Assembly: GCA_963781805.1 (NCBI GenBank)
Contig: CAWAHF010000004.1
Location: 558,001-622,000 of the forward strand
DNA: 64,000 bases
Source of the DNA: JAFGPL01 sp963781805
GTDB taxonomy: Bacteria; Bacteroidota; Bacteroidia; Bacteroidales; UBA10428
Reading direction: 5' to 3'
Both the position numbers and the translations under genes were made by a program. Below, one piece after another: positions 26,868 to 35,577 of this stretch (within the stretch, counting starts at the first letter, position 1; each line of letters starts with the position of its first letter). Under the pieces are notes generated by a model. It did not search any database and was not told where the DNA came from. It was given only the letters and a program-made list of their open reading frames with translations.

Positions 26868-27374
26868 TTATTTTATTTCAATTCCCAGGGTAAGCAGTGT
26901 GGAATTGACCTTAATTCCTTTACCCTCAATGTTTTTTTTATTAATTTCAAAATTTTGTTTGCCGTCTACCTTTACATAGTTTATACCGGCAAAAGACTTG
27001 CCTAATCCTTCTTTATCGGTTATTATCAACGTTCCGTTAGAAACACATTTCTGAAATATCTCCTCGATATGGGTCGATTTATTTTCGGGAACATAAACAA
27101 TATTGCATTTTGTAACATCGTCAATATCAATCAACTTTCTTACAACAATCGGATGATTTGCCACCGTCTTTTTTTCAGCAATAATGGTCAGTTCCTGAAT
27201 GATAGGAGAAGATCCAAAAACACCAATAACAAATTCATTTTTAATATCATCTGCAGGCCATTCAAGATACTTCGTAAAATTGTACATAAAAAGTGCCTTG
27301 AATTTTTCGTCTTGTGCTTTTGCCAGACCACCAACAATGCACAACATAATTGCAAGTAAGGTTAGTTTTCTCAT
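26868..27374 (-). CDS. YfiR-family (DUF4154) periplasmic protein
   Basis: A 168-residue protein with a signal peptide (GGLAKAQ). The mature part has the YfiR/DUF4154 pattern: KFKALFMYNFTKYLEWP, FVIGVFGSSPIIQEL, CNIVYVPEN, LIITDKEGLGKSFAGINYV, and a closing VNSTLLTLGIEIK. In Pseudomonas, YfiR represses the diguanylate cyclase YfiN. No GGDEF protein is encoded here, and the gene is followed after 32 bases by the TonB receptor, so its role is probably linked to that receptor. Confidence 0.88.
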   Translation of the reverse strand: MRKLTLLAIMLCIVGGLAKAQDEKFKALFMYNFTKYLEWPADDIKNEFVIGVFGSSPIIQELTIIAEKKTVANHPIVVRKLIDIDDVTKCNIVYVPENKSTHIEEIFQKCVSNGTLIITDKEGLGKSFAGINYVKVDGKQNFEINKKNIEGKGIKVNSTLLTLGIEIK

Positions 27375-27840
27375 AAATACTTCATTTAAATATTAGTAGT
27401 TTTTTAAGTTCAAAAATCAAACAAGTTTTATTCAACCCTTCCACTACAATCGGAAAGGCTAATCTCTTCTCAGCTTCCACAGTTCAATATTGACAGGTTT
27501 TAACGAATTTGTATTTACTTTAATGTTTCAATAAAAGGATTTATATTATTCACTCTATTCGTTTCAAAAAATAAAACTACCCAGGTTGAATTCAAAAGAA
27601 AAAATCATTTATTAACAATCAAATTTCATAGTTGAATTACCGAGTAATAAGTTAATAATTATTCACCAATTTTTTCGTGAAATCAATAGTTTTTATTGAA
27701 CAATAATAACGCGTGCAATAAGAAGATTTTTACCGACAGATAGTTAGGCCTGGAAAAATAGTATCTTTCATATTTCGGTGCTGATAGTAAAAAATCCAAC
27801 TATGAAGAGTAAAAATAAATATTTAGATATGGTTTTGAAA
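27375..27840. other. Intergenic region, nothing recognised
   Basis: This 466-base AT-rich gap lies between the YfiR-like gene and the DUF4301 gene, both on the minus strand. It should hold the promoter of the receptor operon and the end of the DUF4301 transcript. No good hairpin, repeat or ORF was found. Confidence 0.5.
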
Positions 27841-29379
27841 TTACTGATGCTGAGGCCTGTAGAGATCATTCACTGTTTTTACAGGGTTAAAGGTTATGGC
27901 AGGAACTTCAATGAAGACGGTATTCCAGTCAGACATCGTACCATTCCATAATCCCGGCAATTCCAATGCTTTTAATGATATCCCATCTTTTGATTTTTTT
28001 GAAATAAAGCCGGTAGATGGGTCCACTAATTTATGCAGATCAAACTTATTGCCCTTATAGTCTTTAATTGTGCAAACGATATCAACCGGATTGAAATGAG
28101 TTGAACTTTCGAGAGTGGTTCTTTGAAACATATTTTTCATATCAATTTGTGAAGTTTCTACTATCTGCAAAGAAACTGTACCATCAGGGTTTTCAGCCCA
28201 AAATGGTCCCCCACCCGGTTCACCCGTATTTTTAACCATTCCACATATCCTTATGGGTCTGTTAAGCTTTTTCCTGTATAATTCCATCAGTTCATTATCT
28301 TCCATTTTCTTTTGAGGAAAATGTATGCACAATTCATTCTCCAGAAAATCACCCATATCCTTAAATGTATCTTTTGTTACTGAATTTTTTTCAAAGCTTT
28401 GTAAATAACCTGTTATTTTTTCATAATAATATAACAGAATACCAGCTAACGCCTTTTTATAGAGAATAGTTTCTTCACGCAATCTGTCAGGCACAACATT
28501 ATCTATATTTTTGATAAAAATGATGTCTTCATCCAGATCGTAAAGATTTTCCAGCAACGCCCCATGTCCGGCCGGCCTGAATACCAGGTTGTCGTTGGCG
28601 TCTCTGAACAGTTTATTTTCCTTGTCTACAGCAATGGTGTCGGTATAAGATTTCTGGACAGAAAATGTAATTTCAAATGTGACTCTATATTTCTTTTCTA
28701 AGTTTTTCTTTTTCAGTTCAACGGTACTCTGAAAGGCCTGCATATGTTCGGGAGAAACCGTAAGATGAATCTTAACAACATTATTTTTATCCTTTGCATA
28801 GGCTATACCTTCTGCAAGATGTTCTTCAACTGCAGTCCTGTTGCCATCCGTGTAAGAATGAAATGAAATTAATCCCTTGGGCAGATTTCTGTAATTCATC
28901 CCCTTCTCACCAAGCAATGCCTCCAGGATTTCATTGTAATGGTGGCTATTTAATAAATCATTGATGTCTTTGCCCTGTTTTTTTAATTGTTCGGTAAGCA
29001 ATGGATAAAATGCAAATTTGGTAAGATTATCAAAAAACTCTTTTACATGCCGGTATGCTTCATTCGACAAGATAGAAGGATCAAGCCCTGACATGCTGAA
29101 AGCAGATTCAAACTCAAACAGCGCTTTAAACATACGCGTAGCAGCTCCCGAAGCCGGTACAAATTTAATTCTCGAGAGAGAAGTCTCCTGTTCATATTTT
29201 TTGATAAAATCTTGAATTTCAACTGAATTTACCGATTTGATTCCATTATCTGGGGTTGCTGCCCTAACAAGTTTTATATATGGGAATCCCTTCTCAAAAT
29301 CAGTCAGTTGTTTTTCAACCTGTTCTACTGAAATGCCTTTCTCCTTGAATTGCTGGAGATCTTTTTCCGTAAATTTCAT
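27841..29379 (-). CDS. DUF4301-family protein
   Basis: The 512-residue cytoplasmic protein matches the Bacteroidota DUF4301 family. It starts with an FTEKDLQQFKEKGIS-type helix, then KFVPASGAATRMFKALFEF, GLISFHSY, EEHLAEGIAY, the segment FRPAGHGALLENLYDLDEDIIFIKNIDN, and RPIRICGMVKNTGEPGGGPF. The GSGAATRMFK-like glycine loop and VVP/DN segments recall sugar-nucleotidyltransferase folds, but activity is unproven. YjbQ lies 33 bases upstream on the same strand, probably in one operon. Confidence 0.9.
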   Translation of the reverse strand: MKFTEKDLQQFKEKGISVEQVEKQLTDFEKGFPYIKLVRAATPDNGIKSVNSVEIQDFIKKYEQETSLSRIKFVPASGAATRMFKALFEFESAFSMSGLDPSILSNEAYRHVKEFFDNLTKFAFYPLLTEQLKKQGKDINDLLNSHHYNEILEALLGEKGMNYRNLPKGLISFHSYTDGNRTAVEEHLAEGIAYAKDKNNVVKIHLTVSPEHMQAFQSTVELKKKNLEKKYRVTFEITFSVQKSYTDTIAVDKENKLFRDANDNLVFRPAGHGALLENLYDLDEDIIFIKNIDNVVPDRLREETILYKKALAGILLYYYEKITGYLQSFEKNSVTKDTFKDMGDFLENELCIHFPQKKMEDNELMELYRKKLNRPIRICGMVKNTGEPGGGPFWAENPDGTVSLQIVETSQIDMKNMFQRTTLESSTHFNPVDIVCTIKDYKGNKFDLHKLVDPSTGFISKKSKDGISLKALELPGLWNGTMSDWNTVFIEVPAITFNPVKTVNDLYRPQHQ

Positions 29380-29412
29380 ATCATTCTGAATTTTATCTCA
29401 AGTTACAAAATT

Positions 29413-29823
29413 TTAAGAAAAAATTGTTAAAACCAGGCTACGTGCCCCTCCATGATTTCTGAATTCACAAAAATATATTCCCTGCCATGTACCCAGATTT
29501 AATCTGTGATTTGTGATAGGAATTGTGAGCGACTGACCAAACAGCGCTGATTTGAGATGAGCCGGCATATCGTCACTTCCCTCCAAGGTATGGGTATATA
29601 GGGGATCGTTTTCAGGCACCAGCTTATCGGTAAATCTTTTAAAATCGACACGCACCGATGGATCGGCATTTTCATTCAAAGCTAAAGCAGCGGAAGTATG
29701 TTTAATCAGAAGGTTTAGAAGACCTTTTTCAGGCAAATTTTCAAGATTATCAAGAATTTTATTTGTAATCAGGTGAAATCCTCTGGAATAGCCATTTAAA
29801 ACGATTTCTTTTTGAACAATCAT
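29413..29823 (-). CDS. yjbQ: YjbQ/UPF0047 family protein
   Basis: The 136-residue protein carries the family motifs: LNLLIKHTSAALALNENADPSV in the first half and LNLGTWQGIYFCEFRNHGGARSL at the end, with conserved H and E residues forming a metal-binding pocket. E. coli YjbQ has weak thiamine-phosphate synthase activity; the physiological role is uncertain. It is probably the first gene of an operon with DUF4301, divergent from the next receptor cluster. Confidence 0.92.
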   Translation of the reverse strand: MIVQKEIVLNGYSRGFHLITNKILDNLENLPEKGLLNLLIKHTSAALALNENADPSVRVDFKRFTDKLVPENDPLYTHTLEGSDDMPAHLKSALFGQSLTIPITNHRLNLGTWQGIYFCEFRNHGGARSLVLTIFS

Positions 29824-29969
29824 ATTTTGTCGCGTGTTTGAATATACCTAAAAAGGCATTTCAGTTATTTTTACAATATTATTTTACAAATTTACATGAA
29901 TTTGATTTTTAAACCCAATCAGGATAATTCAATATTTTCACTATTTTTGATGCATAACAGTTTTTAAAA

Positions 29970-30608
29970 ATGTTCAGACCAATTTTGCTAAAATATGCCG
30001 GTATCCTGTCGTTTGTTTTCCTGGTGATAACGAATCATGTTTTCGGCCAGAATGAAAAACTGGTTCAACTAACAGGTAGAATCCGCGATGAGTTACTTCA
30101 ACCTCTCCCCTTTTCACACATTTTAATTATGAATAACATGCGGGGAACCATTACAGATCAACAGGGAAAATTTTCAATCGTCACAACTGTTGGAGACACG
30201 GTGTTATTTTCGAGCCTGGGTTTTAAGAAAAAAACCATTGTAATTCCTGATAATCTTCCCGATCCATTTTTAACCCTGGATATCATTCTTCCTGAAGATA
30301 CCTTTATGATTAATGAGGTAGTTATTTACCCGTGGAGAAATTATGAGGAATTTAAACAAGCTTTTCTGAATCTTAAACTTCCTGAAGATGATATGGATAG
30401 AGCCAGGAAAAATATTGCACTCCTGAAAACCCAGATAATTCTCGAAAACAGTCCCAATGCCCGTCAGAATTTTCAATATATAATGGACCGACAATATCAG
30501 GAAACATTTAATCAGGGAACCGTACCTTCCTATCAAATCTTCAATCCGCTTGCCTGGGTTAAATTTTTTGAAGCGATCAAAAGAGGGGATTTCAAAAACA
30601 AAAAATAA
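29970..30608 (+). CDS. Secreted carboxypeptidase-regulatory-like domain protein
   Basis: A 212-residue protein with a signal peptide (ITNHVFGQ). Residues ~30-115 are a CarboxypepD_reg-like beta-sandwich: LTGRIRDELLQPLPFSHILI, GTITDQQGKFSI and FSSLGFKKKTI. The remaining 100 residues are helical and charged. A TAnnTTTG box (TATTTTTG) lies at 29942-29949. The gene is followed after 61 bases by a TonB receptor that has the same domain type at its own N-terminus, so the two are likely one unit. Confidence 0.8.
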   Translation: MFRPILLKYAGILSFVFLVITNHVFGQNEKLVQLTGRIRDELLQPLPFSHILIMNNMRGTITDQQGKFSIVTTVGDTVLFSSLGFKKKTIVIPDNLPDPFLTLDIILPEDTFMINEVVIYPWRNYEEFKQAFLNLKLPEDDMDRARKNIALLKTQIILENSPNARQNFQYIMDRQYQETFNQGTVPSYQIFNPLAWVKFFEAIKRGDFKNKK

Positions 30609-30669
30609 TACTTCCACAATTTATGTCGGTTCCTAGCAGTTATTTATATTTTAAGAAACCTTACCGTTA

Positions 30670-33102
30670 ATGAAGTTGTCCAGATTTTTAATCATACTAA
30701 TTTGTTGTTTTTTGTTTTTCAAATTATCTGCACAGGATACAGGCAAGGTTAAAGGTAAAATAACCGATGAGACTGAAAAGCCGGTCCTTGGAGCAACCAT
30801 AGGCATAAAAGAAACTTTTAATGGTGCGATTACAGACGAAAACGGCTATTTCGAAATAGATGTACCGGCAAACCAAACAATTACTGTTGAAATATCTTAC
30901 CTGGGTTATCAGAAAGTGACCATCCCCGTAAAGGTAGCCTCAGGAAAGGAGTATTATTTCGAGCGTCAACTGGAACCCTCACTCGAGAAAATTGATGAAG
31001 TTCTGATTGAACGAAAATATGAAAAAGCCGGTACCCTTGATCGGATGAACATTAAATCGATTGATCTTTTACCATCTGCCAGCGGAGGAGTTGAATCCCT
31101 ATTAAGTAGTTATGGAGCCAGCATTAGAAGTGAATTTAGCTCTCAGTATTCTGTGCGGGGTGGTAATTTTGATGAAAATCTTGTTTACATAAATGATATT
31201 GAAATATACAGACCTTTACTGGTAAGAGCAGGCCAACAGGAAGGCCTGAGCATTATTAATTCAAGTCTGGTCTCTTCCATTCAATTTTCAGCCGGAGGAT
31301 TCGATGCCCAATACGGAGACAAGATGTCGTCGGTACTCGATATTAAGTACAAGAGACCTACCAGTTTTGGGGGCAGTTTCACCGGAAGTTTGCTCGGAGC
31401 TACAGCAGATATTGAAGGTGCATCTAAAAATAAAAAATTTACGGCCATTGGTGGCGTCAGATATAAATCGAATCAATACATGCTTAAGAGTCTTCAAACC
31501 AAGGGAGATTATAAACCATCTTTCTTTGATTTTCAAACCTTTTTAACCTACGATGTAAGTAAATGGTTTGAAATCTCAGTACTTGGGAATATTTCACAAG
31601 ACAGTTATAAAGTAATTCCGCAAACCCGAAATACTGAATTCGGAACGTATCAGCAGACATTAAGCTTCCAGGTATTTTATGACGGACAGGAACTTGATAA
31701 ATTTAATACTTATCTTGGTGCATTGACGTTTGATTTTCATCCTAAAGAAAAAACCTCACTAAAGCTAATTGCAACCACATTTAATACCCTTGAACATGTT
31801 ACCTACGACATACAGGGTCAATACCTTATTAATCTGCTGGATAATACTGTTGGATCAGAAACGTATGGCGATAGTTTGTTAAATATTGGTGTTGGAACCT
31901 ATTTACAGCATGCCAGAGATTATTTATATACTAAAGTATATTCCATTGAACATAAGGGAAGCTATTATTCAAATAGAAACAATATCAGATGGGGTTTAAA
32001 ATATCAGATTGAGGATATTGATGATCGAATCAGGGAATGGGAAATGATTGATTCGGCAGGTTATTCTGTTCCTTATTCTAATCAGAATGTAAATTTATAT
32101 CAAACGACTGTTTCAAAAAATCATTTGTTAAACCATCGGGTTACCGGCTTTGTACAAAATACTTTTACTTTCAGCGGCAAATCAGCAGATTATTATCTTA
32201 CTGCCGGAATCCGATTTCATTACTGGTCATTTGGAAACCAGGCGGTGGTGAGTCCCCGTATGGTTTTAACCATAGTTCCCTATTGGTTAAAAAAGGTTAC
32301 TTTTCACGCTGCCTGGGGATATTATTACCAACCTCCGTTTTACAAGGAACTACGCGACCCTGAAGGAAATCTGCATAAGGATATTAAAGCTCAAAAGTCA
32401 ATTCATTACCTTCTAGGTGGACAATATAATTTTAATCTGTGGGAGAGACCCTTTTTATTCTCTACTGAACTCTTTTATAAACATCTTTGGAATCTTATTC
32501 CATATAAAGTAGATGATGTTGATATTCAATACCTTCCACAGTATATCGCCAGAGGGTATGCCGCAGGTATTGAATTCAAGATAAATGGGGAATTTGTGAA
32601 AGATGCAGAATCGTGGGCTTCCTTATCTATTATGAAAACGATGGAGGATATTTATAAAGATTATTACCTGTTGCCAGACAAGACGGTTGTGTGGCCCGGA
32701 TATTACAGAAGGCCTACTGATCAGGTAATTAATTTCGGTCTGTTCTTCCAGGACTATTTTCCGAATAACCCTGATTACAAGGTTCATGTAAATCTCTCTT
32801 ATGCAAGCAGAATTCCTTATGGTACTCCCAATTATTCGCGTCCGGATCAGAATATAACAATGAAACCATACAGACGCGTGGATATCGGAATATCAAAATC
32901 GCTTAAAAACATGAAACTATTCAACCAGTATGCAAATGTATGGTTGAGTTTTGAAATTTTTAATTTACTTGGCCTTCAGAATCAGGCTTCCTATCAATGG
33001 GTCAAGACGGTTAAAAGCGATCAGGATATTCCCAGTAGTTTTGCGGTACCTAATTATTTGACAGGCAGAATTTTTAATGTAAAAATCGTTGGTAAATTTT
33101 AA
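30670..33102 (+). CDS. TonB-dependent receptor with CarboxypepD_reg-like N-terminus
   Basis: The 810-residue outer-membrane protein has a signal peptide (FKLSAQ), a CarboxypepD_reg-like domain (VKGKITDETEKPVLGATIGI, NGYFEIDVP, VEISYLGYQKVTI), then a plug (SGGVESLLSSYGASIRSEFS, SVRGGNFDENLVYINDIEIYRP, GGFDAQYGDKMSSVLDI) and a beta-barrel ending IFNVKIVGKF. It is a CirA/FecA-like importer rather than a SusC, being too short and without a SusD. Ligand unknown. Confidence 0.92.
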   Translation: MKLSRFLIILICCFLFFKLSAQDTGKVKGKITDETEKPVLGATIGIKETFNGAITDENGYFEIDVPANQTITVEISYLGYQKVTIPVKVASGKEYYFERQLEPSLEKIDEVLIERKYEKAGTLDRMNIKSIDLLPSASGGVESLLSSYGASIRSEFSSQYSVRGGNFDENLVYINDIEIYRPLLVRAGQQEGLSIINSSLVSSIQFSAGGFDAQYGDKMSSVLDIKYKRPTSFGGSFTGSLLGATADIEGASKNKKFTAIGGVRYKSNQYMLKSLQTKGDYKPSFFDFQTFLTYDVSKWFEISVLGNISQDSYKVIPQTRNTEFGTYQQTLSFQVFYDGQELDKFNTYLGALTFDFHPKEKTSLKLIATTFNTLEHVTYDIQGQYLINLLDNTVGSETYGDSLLNIGVGTYLQHARDYLYTKVYSIEHKGSYYSNRNNIRWGLKYQIEDIDDRIREWEMIDSAGYSVPYSNQNVNLYQTTVSKNHLLNHRVTGFVQNTFTFSGKSADYYLTAGIRFHYWSFGNQAVVSPRMVLTIVPYWLKKVTFHAAWGYYYQPPFYKELRDPEGNLHKDIKAQKSIHYLLGGQYNFNLWERPFLFSTELFYKHLWNLIPYKVDDVDIQYLPQYIARGYAAGIEFKINGEFVKDAESWASLSIMKTMEDIYKDYYLLPDKTVVWPGYYRRPTDQVINFGLFFQDYFPNNPDYKVHVNLSYASRIPYGTPNYSRPDQNITMKPYRRVDIGISKSLKNMKLFNQYANVWLSFEIFNLLGLQNQASYQWVKTVKSDQDIPSSFAVPNYLTGRIFNVKIVGKF

Positions 33103-33165
33103 TCTGCAGACCAATACTGTAAAGTATTTGAAATGAATTTATTACATCCGTTTAACGTATACTGC

Positions 33166-33735
33166 TCAATCAAATTTTCTACCCCACATTCCAACATAAA
33201 GTATATCTGATATTTCTTTCCGTGTCCTCGTTTTATTTTCTTTGGCAATAAGTTCTTGTGGAAATCCTGTTATCGATTCAGCCGGATATCCTAAAGCGAA
33301 CATAGCTACCGGTTTAAATCTATCTGGAATTTGTAATGTTTCAACAGCCATTTCGGCATTAAAACCGCCCATAACATGAGCATAAATCCCAAGCGACATG
33401 GATTGAAATATGATGCAAGCAGTAGAAAGGCCTACATCATGCCAGGCATACCTGTTTTCTTTGAAATTATAGTCGGAAACTACTTCGGCAACGCTGAGAC
33501 AAAGAAACGGAACATTTTTAACCCATAGTTTATTTCCTTCGGTCAGACAATTAAAAAGTCGCTGAAAATCATCAGAATTTTCTTTGAGCGCAGCTATGTA
33601 TCTCCAGGGTTGTTGATTACTGGAAGACGGAGACCATCGTGCCGCTTCAAATATACTTTGAATATCATTCCGGTTTAATTTCTTCTCCGAAAACAAGACC
33701 GGGCTTCTTCTTTTCTGCAAAATTGGATGTATCAT
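33166..33735 (-). CDS. Nitroreductase-family FMN oxidoreductase
   Basis: A 189-residue protein with the nitroreductase fold pattern: an N-terminal RRSPVLFSEKKLN with the FMN-phosphate arginines, IFEAARWSPSSSNQQPWRYI, and near the C-terminus LQIPDRFKPVAMFALGYPAE. These enzymes reduce nitro or quinone compounds with NAD(P)H, but natural substrates vary widely. It converges with the TonB receptor across 63 bases and has no operon partner. Confidence 0.9.
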   Translation of the reverse strand: MIHPILQKRRSPVLFSEKKLNRNDIQSIFEAARWSPSSSNQQPWRYIAALKENSDDFQRLFNCLTEGNKLWVKNVPFLCLSVAEVVSDYNFKENRYAWHDVGLSTACIIFQSMSLGIYAHVMGGFNAEMAVETLQIPDRFKPVAMFALGYPAESITGFPQELIAKENKTRTRKEISDILYVGMWGRKFD

Positions 33736-33846
33736 TTATTCTGGTTTATTTTAATTTTAAATCTCTTATTCGGTAATCAAACAATATTAAAAAATTGAAA
33801 TCCGTATTTCGATGCCGTTTCGTCAGGAATGTTTTAGTTACCTCTC

Positions 33847-33864
33847 TCCTGCCTGCAGGCAGGA
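33847..33864. repeat. Perfect 18-base GC-rich palindrome
   Basis: TCCTGCCTGCAGGCAGGA equals its own reverse complement. It is far richer in GC than the surrounding DNA. It occurs once in this window. Confidence 0.6.
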
Positions 33865-34024
33865 TGCACCCTAACCTAATGAGATTGATATGGCCTTAAC
33901 TAAATGACCTTGATTAATTTTTTTACAAATTCAATATATATATATGCCTAATGCGAATTAAGGATTAAAACTTATTAAAATATATAATTAATAATCAGTA
34001 TTTTGCAAACTTACCTTAGTGGTA

Positions 34025-34090
34025 CTTAGTGACTTTGTGGCTATCTTCCATTTGCCACAACAGCAATAAAACACAAAGATTCACAAAGAT
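34025..34090. repeat. Degenerate interspersed repeat of the CTTTGTGG/CACAAAG type
   Basis: CTTAGTGACTTTGTGGC at 34025-34041 is followed by ACACAAAGATTCACAAAGAT at 34071-34090. TTGTGGC (34035-34041) and GCCACAA (34054-34060) can form a stem. From memory, similar text recurs between genes in many bacterial genomes. Confidence 0.45.
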
Positions 34091-34284
34091 AAAGTCAATA
34101 ATATTTGATTTCGACCTTTAATTCGTATACCTAATTAATAAACAATCGGACAAGAAAACTTTCTGTAATTTTTTTTGTAAAGTTACAAAGAGAATTTAAA
34201 ACCTGCGATTTATCATATTTATTTTGTATAACAATTCAATAAATTTGTAAAAAAATTCAGAATTAATTTTAAACATTTAAAGAT

Positions 34285-35511
34285 ATGGCAAAACTTACAA
34301 GTCATGATTACATGCAAAAAGAAGAGCAATACGGAGCACATAACTATCATCCGCTTCCTGTTGTATTAGAAAAAGGAGAAGGTATATTTATGTGGGATGT
34401 TGAGGGTAAAAAGTACTTTGATTTTCTTTCTGCTTATTCAGCAGTAAACCAGGGACATTGTCATCCAAGGATTGTATCGGCGATGATTGAACAATCTAAG
34501 AAGCTTACCCTTACTTCAAGGGCGTTCTTTAACAATTGTCTTGGTGAATACGAAGAATATGTGACAACATATTTTGGTTATGACAAAGTTTTGCCAATGA
34601 ATTCAGGGGCAGAAGGAGATGAAACTGCCTTAAAACTTTGCAGAAAATGGGCTTACAAGAAAAAGGGTATTCCCGAAAACCAGGCTAAAATAATTGTCTG
34701 CGAAGGTAATTTTCACGGAAGAACTATAACTGTAATTTCCATGTCTTCCGACCCTGATTCATACGGAGATTTTGGACCTTTTACACCGGGATTTATTAAA
34801 ATTCCATACAATGATATCGAAGCACTGAAAAATGAAATTTCAGATCCGAATGTCGCCGGATTTCTGGTCGAGCCCATTCAGGGTGAAGCAGGTGTATACG
34901 TTCCGGATGAGGGTTATCTTAAAGCTGCATACGACTTATGTAAAGAGAATAATGTACTATTTATTGCAGATGAAGTTCAGACAGGCCTGGCAAGAACCGG
35001 TCGTCTGCTCGCATGCGAACATGAAAAAGTACGTCCTGATATCCTAATTCTTGGTAAAGCATTATCCGGTGGAGTTTATCCAATTTCTGCAGTGCTTGCC
35101 GATGATGAAATTATGCTTTGCATTAAACCTGGCGAACATGGCTCGACATTTGGAGGGAATCCGATTGCTGCTAAAGTTGGAATCGCTGCCCTTGAAGTAA
35201 TCAAAGATGAAAAACTTGCCGAAAATGCTGAAAAAATGGGGATTCTTTTCCGGGAAGAGATGAGTAAATTACAAAATACATTTGAAATGGTTAAACTTGT
35301 ACGCGGAAAGGGTTTGCTAAATGCCGTTGTGATTAAACCAACCAAAGGAAAAACCGCCTGGGATGTTTGTGTTGCCATGAAAGAAAACGGATTACTTGCC
35401 AAACCTACGCATGAGCATATCATTCGTTTTGCACCACCCCTGGTTATAAATAAAACCCAACTACAGGAATCGATTGAAATTATTAAAAAGACCATCGGAC
35501 AGATGAGTTAA
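34285..35511 (+). CDS. rocD: Ornithine--oxo-acid transaminase
   Basis: A 408-residue class III PLP aminotransferase that converts ornithine and 2-oxoglutarate to glutamate semialdehyde and glutamate. The family signatures are EEQYGAHNYHPLPVVLEKGEG at the start, MNSGAEGDETALKLCRKW (cofactor phosphate loop), EGNFHGRT, FIADEVQTGLARTG with D229, and LILGKALSGGVYPISA with the Schiff-base lysine K258. The AHNYHPLP motif separates ornithine aminotransferase from acetylornithine aminotransferases. It is a single gene ending in a strong shared terminator. Confidence 0.95.
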   Translation: MAKLTSHDYMQKEEQYGAHNYHPLPVVLEKGEGIFMWDVEGKKYFDFLSAYSAVNQGHCHPRIVSAMIEQSKKLTLTSRAFFNNCLGEYEEYVTTYFGYDKVLPMNSGAEGDETALKLCRKWAYKKKGIPENQAKIIVCEGNFHGRTITVISMSSDPDSYGDFGPFTPGFIKIPYNDIEALKNEISDPNVAGFLVEPIQGEAGVYVPDEGYLKAAYDLCKENNVLFIADEVQTGLARTGRLLACEHEKVRPDILILGKALSGGVYPISAVLADDEIMLCIKPGEHGSTFGGNPIAAKVGIAALEVIKDEKLAENAEKMGILFREEMSKLQNTFEMVKLVRGKGLLNAVVIKPTKGKTAWDVCVAMKENGLLAKPTHEHIIRFAPPLVINKTQLQESIEIIKKTIGQMS

Positions 35512-35515
35512 TTAT

Positions 35516-35547
35516 AAAAGGCTGCTTTGATTAAAAGCAGCCTTTTT
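35516..35547. terminator. Bidirectional terminator between rocD and the hybrid kinase
   Basis: Arms AAAAGGCTGCTTT (35516-35528) and AAAAGCAGCCTTTTT (35533-35547) form a stable stem flanked by A and T runs, fitting termination in both directions for the two convergent genes. Confidence 0.85.
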
Positions 35548-35577
35548 AAATGATATTTGACCGATTTGTAACTTTAA

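Larger units (their letters stand above)
33736..34284. other. Intergenic region with a palindrome and a repeat remnant
   Basis: This 549-base gap between the nitroreductase (minus) and ornithine aminotransferase (plus) has no ORF. It contains the GC-rich palindrome at 33847-33864 and a degenerate CTTTGTGG/CACAAAG-type interspersed repeat at 34025-34090, listed separately. TAAATTTG at 34240-34247 is a possible -7 box for the aminotransferase. Confidence 0.55.
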
